Assembly (NCBI RefSeq): GCF_000003605.2
Contig: NW_003122160.1
Coordinates: 1 to 54,022, forward strand
DNA: 54,022 nt
Source of the DNA: Saccoglossus kowalevskii
Lineage: Eukaryota > Hemichordata > Enteropneusta > Harrimaniidae
Direction: 5' to 3'
Shown here in pieces: positions 1 through 10,390 of this stretch. Position numbers and translations under genes: made by a program. Below the pieces are notes generated by a model. It worked only from the letters and a program-made list of their open reading frames with translations. It did not search any database and was not told the origin of the DNA. Position 1 is the stretch's first letter. Each line of letters opens with the position of its first letter.

Positions 1-854
1 TCAACTTCGTTTTCTATGGCAACAAAACAATATCAGGGTCCACACAACAAGTGATGTTATATGTCACTTCGTTACCTATGGCAACAAAACAATATCAGGG
101 TCCACACAACAAGTGATGTAATATGTCACCTCGTTACCTATGGCAACAAAACAATATCAGGGTCCACACAACAAGTGATGTAATATGTCACCTCGTTACC
201 TATGGCAACAAAACAATATCAGGGTCCACACAACAAGTGATGTTATATGTCACTTCGTTACCTATGGCAACAAAACTATATCAGGGTCCACAAAACAAGT
301 GATGTAATATGTCCCTTCGTTACCTATGGCAACAACAAAATATCAGGGTCCACACAACATGTGATGTTATATGTCACTTCGTTACCTATGGCAACACAAC
401 AATATCAGGGTCCACACAACATGTGATGTTATATGTCACTTCTTTACCTACGGCAACAAAACAATATCAGGGTCCACACAACATGTGATGTTATATGTCA
501 CTCCGTTACCTATGGCAACACAACAATATCAGGGTCCACACAACAAGTGATGTTATATGTCACTTCGTTACCTATGGCAACAAAACAATATCAGGGTCCA
601 CACAACAAGTGATGTTATATGTCACTTCGTTACCTATGGCAACAAAACAATATCAGTGTCCACACATCAAGTGATGTTATATGTCACTTCGTTACCTATG
701 GCAACAAAACAATATCAGGGTCCACACAACATGTGATGTTATATGTCACTTCGTTACCTATGGCAACAAAACAATATCAGGGTCCACACAACAAGTGATG
801 TTATATGTCCCTTCGTTACCTATGGCAACAAAACAATATCAGGGTCCACACAAC

Positions 855-875
855 AAGTGATGTTATATGTCACTT
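855..875. repeat. Second inverted repeat spanning the monomer junction (example copy)
   Basis: AAGTGA at 855-860 and TCACTT at 870-875 are perfect six-base inverted arms around the nine-base spacer TGTTATATG. The dyad spans monomer positions 51-62 and 1-9 of the next unit. It ends one base (C876) before the X-box-like dyad at 877. The A52T variant (CATGTGA) shortens the arms to GTGA/TCAC and creates ACATGT. T54G (AAGGGA) also damages the left arm. No protein is confidently matched to it. Confidence 0.6.
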
Positions 876-928
876 CGTTACCTATGGCAACAAAACAATA
901 TCAGGGTCCACACAACAAGTGATGTTAT
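867..928 (+). repeat. Representative consensus monomer (62 bp)
   Basis: This copy matches the majority base at every position and serves as the numbering reference, with position 1 the A of ATGTCAC. Positions 4-9 are TCACTT, 10-11 the only CpG, 11-25 GTTACCTATGGCAAC, 26-35 AAAACAATAT, 38-43 GGGTCC (containing the AvaII site GGTCC), and 51-56 AAGTGA. Recurrent variants are A6C, T8C, T9C, C7G with T9C, G21A, C22T, A27C, A28C with C30A, G39A or G39T, T41C, C43A, C47A or C47T, A46T with C47T, A52T, T54G, T59A and T60A. Other exact copies lie in the run at about 29560-29960. Confidence 0.95.
877..891 (+). promoter_or_regulatory. RFX/X-box-like dyad, one per monomer (example copy)
   Basis: The sequence GTTACCTATGGCAAC is two six-base arms around TAT. 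The arms are inverted repeats with one mismatch (GTTACC against GTTGCC). It satisfies the RFX X-box consensus GTNRCC-N(0-3)-RGYAAC at every fixed position, with the maximum spacer of three; high-affinity sites usually have spacers of one or two. The motif recurs in nearly every monomer at the same phase. The commonest break is G21A (GACAAC), about 57 copies by eye. Other breaks are GGCAAA, TTTTCT and TACAT forms. C22T (GGTAAC) makes the arms perfect. Binding is inferred from the motif only. Confidence 0.45.
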
Positions 929-1734
929 ATGTCACTTCGTTACCTATGGCAACAAAACAATATCAGGGTCCACACAACATGTGATGTTATATGTCACTCC
1001 GTTACCTATGGCAACAAAACAATATCAGGGTCCACACAACATGTGATGTTATATGTCACTCCGTTACCTATGGCAACACAACAATATCAGGGTCCACACA
1101 ACAAGTGATGTTATATGTCACTCCGTTACCTATGGCAACAAAACAATATCAGGGTCCACACAACATGTGATGTTATATGTCACTTCGTTACCTATGGCAA
1201 CAAAACAATATCAGGGTCCACACAACAAGTGATGTTATATGTCACTTCGTTACCTATGGCAACAAAACAATATCAGTGTCCACACATCAAGTGATGTTAT
1301 ATGTCACTTCGTTACCTATGGCAACAAAACAATATCAGAGTCCACACAACATGTGATGTTATATGTCACTTCGTTACCTATGGCAACAAAACAATATCAG
1401 GGTCCACACAACAAGTGATGTTATATGTCACTTCGTTACCTATGGCAACAAAACAATATCAGGGTCCACACAACAAGTGATGTTATATGTCACTTCGTTA
1501 CCTATGGCAACAAAACAATATTAGGGTCCACACAACATGTGATGTTATATGTCACTTCGTTACCTATGGCAACAAAACAATATCAGGGTCCACACAACAT
1601 GTGATGTTGTATGTCACTTCGTTACCTATGGCAACAAAACAATATCAGGGCCCACATAACAAGTGATGTAATATGTCCCTTCGTTACCTATGACAACAAA
1701 ACAATATCACGGTCCACACAACAAGTGATGTTAT

Positions 1735-2610
1735 ATGTCACTTCGTTACCTATGGCAACAAAACAATATCAGGGTCCACACAACAAGTGATGTTATATGT
1801 CACATCGTTACCTATGGCAACAAAACAATATCAGGGTCCACACAACAAGTGATGTTATATGTCACTTCGTTACCTATGGCAACAAAACAATATCAGGGTC
1901 CACACAACAAGGGATGTTATATGTCACTTCGTTACCTATGGCAACAAAACAATATCAGGGTCCACACAACAAGTGATGTTACATGTCACTTCGTTACCTA
2001 TGGCAACAAAACAATATCAGGGTCCACACAACAAGGGATGTTATATGTCACTTCGTTACCTATGGCAAAAAACAATATCAGGGTCCACTTAACAAGGGAT
2101 GTTATATGTCACTTCGTTACCTATGGCAACAAAACAATATCAGGGTCCACACAACAAGTGATGTTATATGTCACCTCGTTACCTATGGCAACAAAACAAT
2201 ATCAGGGTCCACACAACAAGTGATGTAATATGTCACTTCGTTACCTATGGCAACAAAACAATATCAGGGTCCACTTAACAAGGAATGTTATATGTCACTT
2301 CGTTACCTATGGCAACAAAACAATATCAGGGTCCACACAACAAGTGATGTTATATGTCACTTCGTTACCTATGGCAACAAAACAATATCACGGTCCACAT
2401 AACATGTGATGTTATATGTCACCTCGTTACCTATGGCAACAAAACAATATCAGGGTCCACACAACAAGTGATGTTATATGTCACTTCGTTACCTATGGCA
2501 ACAAAACAATATCAGGGTCCACACAACAAGTGATGTTATATGTCACTTCGTTACCTATGGCAACAAAACAATATCAGGGTCCACACAACAAGGGATGTTA
2601 TATGTCACTT
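1735..2610. repeat. Duplicated block, partner 22555-23430 (and 18950-19460)
   Basis: Variant strings match 22555-23430 at a constant offset of 20820, checked at 1983, 2416 and the CACTTAACAAGGAATG unit (2271 and 23091). The downstream part, about 2100-2610, also matches 18950-19460 at offset 16848. Similarity ends near 2615, where indel-bearing units begin. The block holds the longest open frame of the window (162 codons), which is repeat-derived. Confidence 0.85.
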
Positions 2611-2614
2611 CGTT

Positions 2615-2790
2615 ACCTGTGGCAACAAAAACAATATCAGGGTCCACACAACAAGTGATGTTATATGTCACTTCGTTACCTATGGCAACAAACATATCAG
2701 GGTCCACACAACAAGTGATGTTATATGTCACTTCGTTACTATGGCAACAAAACAATATCAGGGTCCTCACAACAAGGTGATGATATATGT
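2615..2790. repeat. Cluster of indel-bearing monomers
   Basis: Successive units carry small indels: an extra A (CAACAAAAACAAT) near 2627, two bases lost (CAACAAACATATC) near 2689, a lost C (TTACTATGG) near 2736, and an extra G (CAAGGTGATGATAT) near 2775. Most neighbouring units are exactly 62 bp. The cluster marks the end of the 1735-2610 block shared with 22555-23430. Confidence 0.7.
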
Positions 2791-4149
2791 CACTTCGTTA
2801 CCTATGGCAACAAAACAATATCAGGGTCCACACAACAAATGATGTTATATGTCACTTCGTTACCTATGGCAACAAAACAATATCAGGGTCCTCACAACAA
2901 GTGATGATATATGTCACTTCGTTACCTATGGCAACAAAACAATATCAGGGTCCACACAACAAATGATGTTATATGTCGCTTCGTTACCTATGGCAACAAA
3001 ACAATATCAGGGTCCACACAACATGTGATGTTATATGTCACTTCGTTACATATGGCAACAAAACAATATCAGGGTCCATACAACATGCGATGTTATATGT
3101 CACTTCGTTACCTATGGCAAAAAACAATATCAGGGTCCACTTAACAAGTGATGTTATATGTCACTTCGTTACCTATGGCAACAAAACAATATCAGGGTCC
3201 ACATAACAAGTGATGTTATATGTCACTTCGTTACCTATGGCAACAAAACAATATCAGGGTCCACACAACAAGTGATGTTATATGTCACCTCGTTACCTAT
3301 GGCAACAAAACAATATCAGGGTCCACACAACAAGTGATGTTATATGTCACTTCGTTACCTATGGCAACAAAACAATATCAGGGTCCACACAACAAGTGAT
3401 GTTATATGTCACCTCGTTACCTATGGCAACAAAACAATATCAGGGTCCACACAACAAGTGATGTTATATGTCACCTCGTTACCTATGGCAACAAAACAAT
3501 ATCAGGGTCCACACAGCAAGTGATGTTATATGTCACTTCGTTACCTATGGCAACAAAACAATATCAGGGTCCACACAACAAGTGATGTAATATGTCACTT
3601 CGTTACCTATGGCAACAAAACAATATCAGGGTCCACACAACAAGTGATGTTATATGTCACTTCGTTACCTATGACAACAAAACAATATCAGGGTCCACAC
3701 AACAAGTGATGTTATATGTCACTTCGTTACCTATGACAACAAAACAATATCAGGGTCCACACAACAAGTGATGTTATATGTCACCTCGTTACCTATGGCA
3801 ACGAAACAATATCAGGGTCCACACAACAAGTGATGTTATATGTCACCTCGTTACCTATGGCAACGAAACAATATCAGGGTCCACACAACAAGTGATGTTA
3901 TATGTCACTTCGTTACCTATGACAACAAAACAATATCAGGGTCCACACAACAAGTGATGTTATATGTCACTCCGTTACCTATGGCAACAAAACAATATCA
4001 GGGTCCACACAACATGTGATGTTATATGTCACTTCGTTACCTATGACAACAAAACAATATCAGGGTCCACACAACAAGTGATGTTATATGTCACTTCGTT
4101 ACCTATGACAACAAAACAATATCAGGGTCCACACAACAAGTGATGTTAT

Positions 4150-5650
4150 ATGTCACTCCGTTACCTATGGCAACAAAACAATATCAGGGTCCACACAACA
4201 TGTGATGTTATATGTCACTTCGTTACCTATGACAACAAAACAATATCAGGGTCCACACAACAAGTGATGTTATATGTCACTTCGTTACCTATGACAACAA
4301 AACAATATCAGGGTCCACTTAACAAGGGATGTTATATGTCACTCCGTTACCTATGGCAACAACAAAATATCAGGGTCCACACAACAAATGATGTTATATG
4401 TCACCTCGTTACCTATGGCAACAAAACAATATCAGGGTCCACACAACATGTGATGTTATATGTCACTTCGTTACCTATGGCAACAAAACAATATCAGGGT
4501 CCACACAACAAGTGATGTTATATGTCACTTCGTTACCTATGGCAACAAAACAATATCAGGGTCCACACAACAAGTGATGTTATATGTCACTTCGTTACCT
4601 ATGGCAACACAACAATATCATGGTCCACACAACAAGTGATGTTATATGTCACTTCGTTACCTATGGCAAAAAAACAATATCAGGGTCCACACAACAAGGG
4701 ATGTTATATGTCACTTCGTTACCTATGGCAACAAAACAATATCAGGGCCCACATAACAAGTGATGTTATATGTCACTCCGTTACCTATGGCAACAAAACA
4801 ATATCAGGGTCCACACAACAAGTGATGTTATATGTCACTTCGTTACCTATGGCAACAAAACAATATCAGGTTCCACATAACAAGTGATGTAATATGTCAC
4901 TTCGTTACCTATGGCAAAAAAACAATATAAGGGTCCATACAACAAGTGATGTTATATGTCACTTCGTTACCTATGGCAACAAAACAATATCAGGGTCCAC
5001 ACAACAAGTGATGTTATATGTCACTTCGTTACCTATGGCAACAAAACAATATCAGGGTCCACACAACAAGTGATGTTATATGTCACTCCGTTACCTATGG
5101 CAACAAAACAATATCAGGGTCCTCACAACAAGTGATGATATATGTCACTTCGTTACCTATGGCAACAAAACAATATCAGGGTCCACACAACAAATGATGT
5201 TATATGTCACTTCGTTACCTATGGCAACACAACAATATCAGGGTCCACACAACAAGTGATGTTATATGTCACTTCGTTACCTATGGCAAAAAAACAATAT
5301 CAGGGTCCACACAACAAGGGATGTTATATGTCACTTCGTTACCTATGACAACAAAACAATATCAGGGCCCACATAACAAGTGATGTTATATGTCACTCCG
5401 TTACCTATGGCAACAAAACAATATCAGGGTCCACACAACAAGTGATGTTATATGTCACTTCGTTACCTATGGCAACAAAACAATATCAGGGTCCACACAA
5501 CAAGTGATGTTATATGTCACTTCGTTACCTATGGCAATAAAACAATATCAGGGTCCACACAACAAGTGATGTTATATGTCACTCCGTTACCTATGGCAAC
5601 AAAACAATATCAGGGTCCACACAACATGTGATGTTATATGTCACTTCGTT
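4150..5650. repeat. Duplicated block, partners 50509-52010 and 48270-48960
   Basis: The string of variants matches 50509-52010 at a constant offset of 46359, checked at 4150, 5142 and the AATAAAAC unit (5531 and 51890). Differences are few, for example GATGATATACG against GATGTTATATG, CAGGATCC against CAGGGTCC and GGTAAC against GGCAAC. The central part, including the rare ATCATGGTCC unit, appears a third time at 48270-48960. Similarity stops near 5659. Confidence 0.85.
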
Positions 5651-6229
5651 ACCTATGGCAACAAAAGAATATCAGGGTCCACACAACATGTGATGTTATA
5701 TGTCACTTCGTTACCTATGACAACAAAACAATATCAGGGTCCACACAACAAGTGATGTTATATGTCACTTCGTTACCTATGGCAACAAAACAATATCAGG
5801 GTCCACACAACATGTGATGTTATATGTCACTTCGTTACCGATGGCAACAAAACAATATCAGGGTCCACACAACAAGTGATGTTATATGTCACTTCGTTAC
5901 CTATGGCAACAAAACAATATCAGGGTCCACACAACATGTGATGTTATATGTCACTTCGTTACCTATGGCAACAAAACAATATCAGGGTCCACACAACATG
6001 TGATGTTATATGTCACTTCGTTACCTATGGCAACAAAACAATATCAGGGTCCACACAACATGTGATGTTATATGTCACTTCGTTACCTATGGCAACAAAA
6101 CAATATCAGGGTCCACACAACAAGTGATGTTATATGTCACTTCGTTACCTATGGCAACAAAACAATATCAGGGTCCACACAACATGTGATGTTATATGTC
6201 ACTTCGTTACCTATGACAACAAAACAATA

Positions 6230-6720
6230 TCATGGTCCACACAACAAGTGATGTTATATGTCACTTCGTTACCTATGGCAACAAAACAATATCAGGGTCC
6301 ACACAACAAGTGATGTTATATGTCACTCCGTTACCTATGGCAACAAAACTATATCAGGGTCAACACAACAAGTGATGTTATATGTCACCTCGTTACCTAT
6401 GGTAACAAAACAATATCAGGGTCCACACAACATGTGATGTTATATGTCACTTCGTTACCTATGACAACAAAACAATATCAGGGTCCACACAACAAGTGAT
6501 GTTATATGTCACTTCGTTACCTATGGCAACAAAACAATATCAGGGTCCACACAACAAGTGATGTTATATGTCACTCCGTTACCTATGGCAACAAAACTAT
6601 ATCAGGGTCAACACAACAAGTGATGTTATATGTCACCTCGTTACCTATGGTAACAAAACAATATCAGGGTCCACACAACAAGTGATGTTATATGTCACTT
6701 CGTTACCTATGGCAACAAAA
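6230..6720. repeat. 248-bp (4-monomer) tandem duplication
   Basis: ACTATATC with GGTCAACAC, TCACCTCG and GGTAAC occurs at 6350 and again at 6598, exactly four monomers later. A single related copy lies at 36287. Confidence 0.8.
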
Positions 6721-7079
6721 CAATATCAGGGTCAACACAACAAGTGATGTTATATGTCACTTCGTTACCTATGGCAACAAAACAATATCAGGGTCCACAC
6801 AACAAGTGATGTTATATGTCACTTCGTTACCTATGGCAACAAAACAATATCAGGGTCCACACAACAAGTGATGTTATATGTCACTTCGTTACCTATGGCA
6901 ACAAAACAATATCAGGGTCCACACAACATGTGATGTTATATGTCACTTCGTTACCTATGACAACAAAACAATATCAGGGTCCACACAACAAGTGATGTTA
7001 TATGTCACTTCGTTACCCATGGCAACAAAACAATATCAGGGTCCACACAACAAGTGATGTTATATGTCACTTCGTTACC

Positions 7080-7400
7080 TATGGCAACAAAACAATATCA
7101 GGGTCCACACAACATGTGATGTTATATGTCACTTCGTTACCTATGGCAACAAAACAATATCAGGGTCCACACAACATGTGATGTTATATGTCACTTCGTT
7201 ACCTATGACAACAAAACAATATCAGGGTCCACACAACAAGTGATGTTATATGTCACTTCGTTACCTATGGCAACAAAACAATATCAGGGTCCACACAACA
7301 AGTGATGTTATTTGTCACTCCGTTACCTATGGCAACAAAACAATATCAGGGTCAACACAACATGTGATGTTATATGTCACTTCGTTACCTATGGCAACAA
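7080..7400. repeat. Type C block, partners near 17668-17988 and 35219-35539
   Basis: TTATTTGTCACTCCG followed by GGTCAACACAACATG occurs at 7311, 17899 and 35450 with consistent offsets of 10588 and 28139 at both markers. It links all three type C domains. Confidence 0.8.
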
Positions 7401-9544
7401 AACAATATCAGGGTCCACACAACATGTGATGTTATATGTCACTTCGTTACCTATGACAACAAAACAATATTAGGGTCCACACAACAAGTGATGTTATATG
7501 TCACTTCGTTACCTATGGCAACAAAACAATATCAGGGTCCACACAACAAGTGATGTTATATGTCACTTCGTTACCTATGGCAACAAAACAATATCAGGGT
7601 CCACACAACAAGTGATGTTATATGTCACTTCGTTACCTATGGCAACAAAACAATATCAGGGTCCACACAACATGTGATGTTATATGTCACTTCGTTACCT
7701 ATGGCAACAAAACAATATCAGGGTCCACACAACATGTGATGTTATATGTCACTTCGTTACCTATGACAACAAAACAATATCAGGGTCCACACAACAAGTG
7801 ATGTTATATGTCACTTCGTTACCCATGGCAACAAAACAATATCAGGGTCCACACAACAAGTGATGTTATATGTCACTTCGTTACCTATGGCAACAAAACA
7901 ATATCAGGGTCCACACAACAAGTGATGTTATATGTCACTTCGTTACCTATGGCAACAAAACAATATCAGGGTCCACACAACAAGTGATGTTATATGTCAC
8001 TTCGTTACCTATGGCAACAAAACAATATCAGGGTCCACACAACATGTGATGTTATATGTCACTTCGTTACCTATGACAACAAAACAATATCAGGGTCCAT
8101 ACAACATGCGATGTTATATGTCACTTCGTTACCTATGGCAAAAAACAATATCAGGGTCCACTTAACAAGTGATGTTATATGTCACTTCGTTACCTATGGC
8201 AACAAAACAATATCAGGGTCCACATAACAAGTGATGTTATATGTCACTTCGTTACCTATGGCAACAAAACAATATCAGGGTCCACACAACAAGTGATGTT
8301 ATATGTCACTTCGTTACATATGGCAACAAAACAATATCAGGGTCCATACAACATGCGATGTTATATGTCACTTCGTTACCTATGGCAACAAAACAATATC
8401 AGGGTCCACATAACAAGTGATGTTATATGTCGCTTCGTTACCTATGGCAACAAAACAATATCAGGGTCCACACAACATGTGATGTTATATGTCACTTCGT
8501 TACATATGGCAACAAAACAATATCAGGGTCCATACAACATGCGATGTTATATGTCACTTCGTTACCTATGGCAAAAAACAATATCAGGGTCCACTTAACA
8601 AGTGATGTTATATGTCACTTCGTTACCTATGGCAACAAAACAATATCAGGGTCCACATAACAAGTGATGTTATATGTCACTTCGTTACCTATGGCAACAA
8701 AACAATATCAGGGTCCACACAACAAGTGATGTTATATGTCACTTCGTTACCTATGGCAAAAAACAATATCAGGGTCCACTTAACAAGTGATGTTATATGT
8801 CACTTCGTTACCTATGGCAACAAAACAATATCAGGGTCCACACAACAAGTGATGTTATATGTCACTTCGTTACCTATGGCAACAAAACAATATCAGGGTC
8901 CACATAACAAGTGATGTTATATGTCACTTCGTTACCTATGGCAACAAAACAATATCAGGGTCCACATAACAAGTGATGTTATATGTCACTTCGTTACCTA
9001 TGGCAACAAAACAATATCAGGGTCCACATAACAAGTGATGTTATATGTCACTTCGTTACCTATGGCAACAAAACAATATCAGGGTCCACTTAACAAGTGA
9101 TGTTATATGTCACTTCGTTACCTATGGCAACAAAACAATATCAGGTTCCACATAACAAGTGATGTTATATGTCACTTCGTTACCTATGGCAACAAAACAA
9201 TATCAGGTTCCACATAACAAGTGATGTTATATGTCACTTCGTTACCTATGGCAAAAAACAATATCAGGGTCCACTTAACAAGTGATGTTATATGTCACCT
9301 CGTTACCTATGGCAACAAAACAATATCAGGGTCCACACAACAAGTGATGTTATATGTCACTTCGTTACCTATGGCAACAAAACAATATCAGGGTCCACAC
9401 AACATGTGATGTTATATGTCACCTCGTTACCTGTGGCAACAAAACAATATCAGGGTTCACACAACAAGTGATGTTATATGTCACCTCGTTACCTATGGCA
9501 ACAAAACAATATCAGGGTCCACACAACATGTGATGTTATATATC

Positions 9545-9700
9545 ACCTCGTTACCTATGGCAACAAACAATATCAGGTCCACACAACAAGTGATGTTATA
9601 TGTCACTTCGTTACCTATGGCAACAAACAATATCAGGTTCACACAACAAGTGATGTATAGTCACTTTGTTACTATGCACAAACAATATAGGGTCCACACA
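9545..9700. repeat. Degenerate short monomers at a domain border
   Basis: At least three consecutive monomers are short. Losses include CAACAAACAAT (one A), CAGGTCC (one G), CAGGTTCAC, GATGTATAGTCAC (two bases) and TTACTATGCACAAACAATATAGGG (about five bases in total). The local period falls to roughly 57-60 bp. Nearly every loss shortens a homopolymer or dinucleotide. The island lies where type C gives way to type A. It could be old decay at a recombination edge or uncorrected long-read error at an assembly join. Confidence 0.8.
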
Positions 9701-9709
9701 ACATGTGAT

Positions 9710-10390
9710 GTTATATGTCACTTCGTTACCTATGGCAACAAAACAATATCAGGGTCCACACAACATGTGATGTTGTATGTCACTTCGTTACCTATGGCAA
9801 CAAAACAATATCAGGGCCCACATAACAAGTGATGTAATATGTCCCTTCGTTACCTATGGCAACAACAAAATATCAGGGTCCACACAACATGTGATGTTAT
9901 ATGTCACTTCGTTACCTATGGCAACAAAACAATATCAGGGTCCACACAACATGTGATGTTATATGTCACTCCGTTACCTATGGCAACACAACAATATCAG
10001 GGTCCACACAACAAGTGATGTTATATGTCACTCCGTTACCTATGGCAACAAAACAATATCAGGGTCCACACAACATGTGATGTTATATGTCACTTCGTTA
10101 CCTATGGCAACAAAACAATATCAGGGTCCACACAACAAGTGATGTTATATGTCACTTCGTTACCTATGGCAACAAAACAATATCAGTGTCCACACATCAA
10201 GTGATGTTATATGTCACTTCGTTACCTATGGCAACAAAACAATATCAGAGTCCACACAACATGTGATGTTATATGTCACTTCGTTACCTATGGTAACAAA
10301 ACAATATCAGGGTCCACACAACAAGTGATGTTATATGTCCCTTCGTTACCTATGGCAACAAAACAATATCAGGGTCCACACAACAAGTGA
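9710..10390. repeat. Duplicated block, partner 33710-34390
   Basis: Matches 33710-34390 at an offset of exactly 24000, checked at GATGTTGTATG, the GGGCCC unit, AACAACAAAAT and CAGTGTCCACACATC (10184 and 34184). 24000 is not a multiple of 62, so the round number is chance. The same module appears at about 36730-37320 (offset 26977) and 37598-38160 (offset 27845). Similarity begins directly after the degenerate units at 9545-9700. Confidence 0.85.

Larger units (their letters stand above)
1..1690. repeat. Type A satellite domain 1
   Basis: About 27 monomers with type A markers. The linked pair A6C and A28C/C30A (TCCCTTCG, then AACAACAAAAT) occurs near 310-340, A27C (GGCAACACAAC) near 390, 510 and 1075, and A52T is frequent. 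G39T with CACATCAAG (CAGTGTCC) is at about 655 and 1273. The first monomer carries the rare TCGTTTTCTATGG form, also seen near 10405, 30997, 33041, 39057 and 47427. No gene or unique sequence. Confidence 0.75.
1690..5650. repeat. Type B satellite domain 1
   Basis: About 64 monomers. It is marked by T54G (CAAGGGA) near 1910, 2033, 2095, 2592, 4329, 4698 and 5318, by G21A (TATGACAAC) at 1692 and from 3671 on, and by the CACTTAAC form. CGAAAC, a rare change in the linker, occurs in two consecutive monomers at 3803 and 3865; the same pair recurs at 53883 and 53945. T54G removes the in-frame TGA, so open frames here are longer than elsewhere, but they are not genes. No unique sequence. Confidence 0.75.
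5650..9540. repeat. Type C satellite domain 1
   Basis: About 63 monomers lacking both the A6C marker and T54G. G21A units recur at 5715, 6210, 6468, 6957, 7203, 7452, 7760 and 8072, usually directly after a CATGTGA unit. The part from about 8090 to 9300 is rich in CATAAC, CACTTAAC and GGCAAAAAAC units (one base short). No gene or unique sequence. Confidence 0.7.

Noticed and set aside
875-892. CENP-B box
   Set aside because: CTTCGTT matches the 5' half of the CENP-B box, but the required central A and the CGGG core are missing (CTATGGC follows). Only about 11 of 17 positions agree, so no claim is made.
891-902. SOX (AACAAT) or FOX-like sites in the A-rich linker
   Set aside because: AACAAT is present in each monomer, but a six-base core is too short to support a call and nothing symmetric or extended accompanies it.
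1735-2223. Longest forward open frame as a protein gene
   Set aside because: The peptide is the 62-bp repeat read in successive frames. The same peptide appears in all three forward frames, ends and starts depend on single variants, and one-base indels are tolerated. No splice, promoter or domain evidence.
4150-4887. 372-bp higher-order repeat suggested by open frames starting 372 bp apart
   Set aside because: 372 is twice the 186-bp reading cycle, so equal spacing of open frames follows from 62 x 3 x 2. Variant strings do not repeat every six monomers.
9710-10390. Exact 24000-bp offset to 33710-34390 as a meaningful period
   Set aside because: 24000 is not a multiple of 62 and no other block pair shares it. 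The round number is coincidence from accumulated indels.
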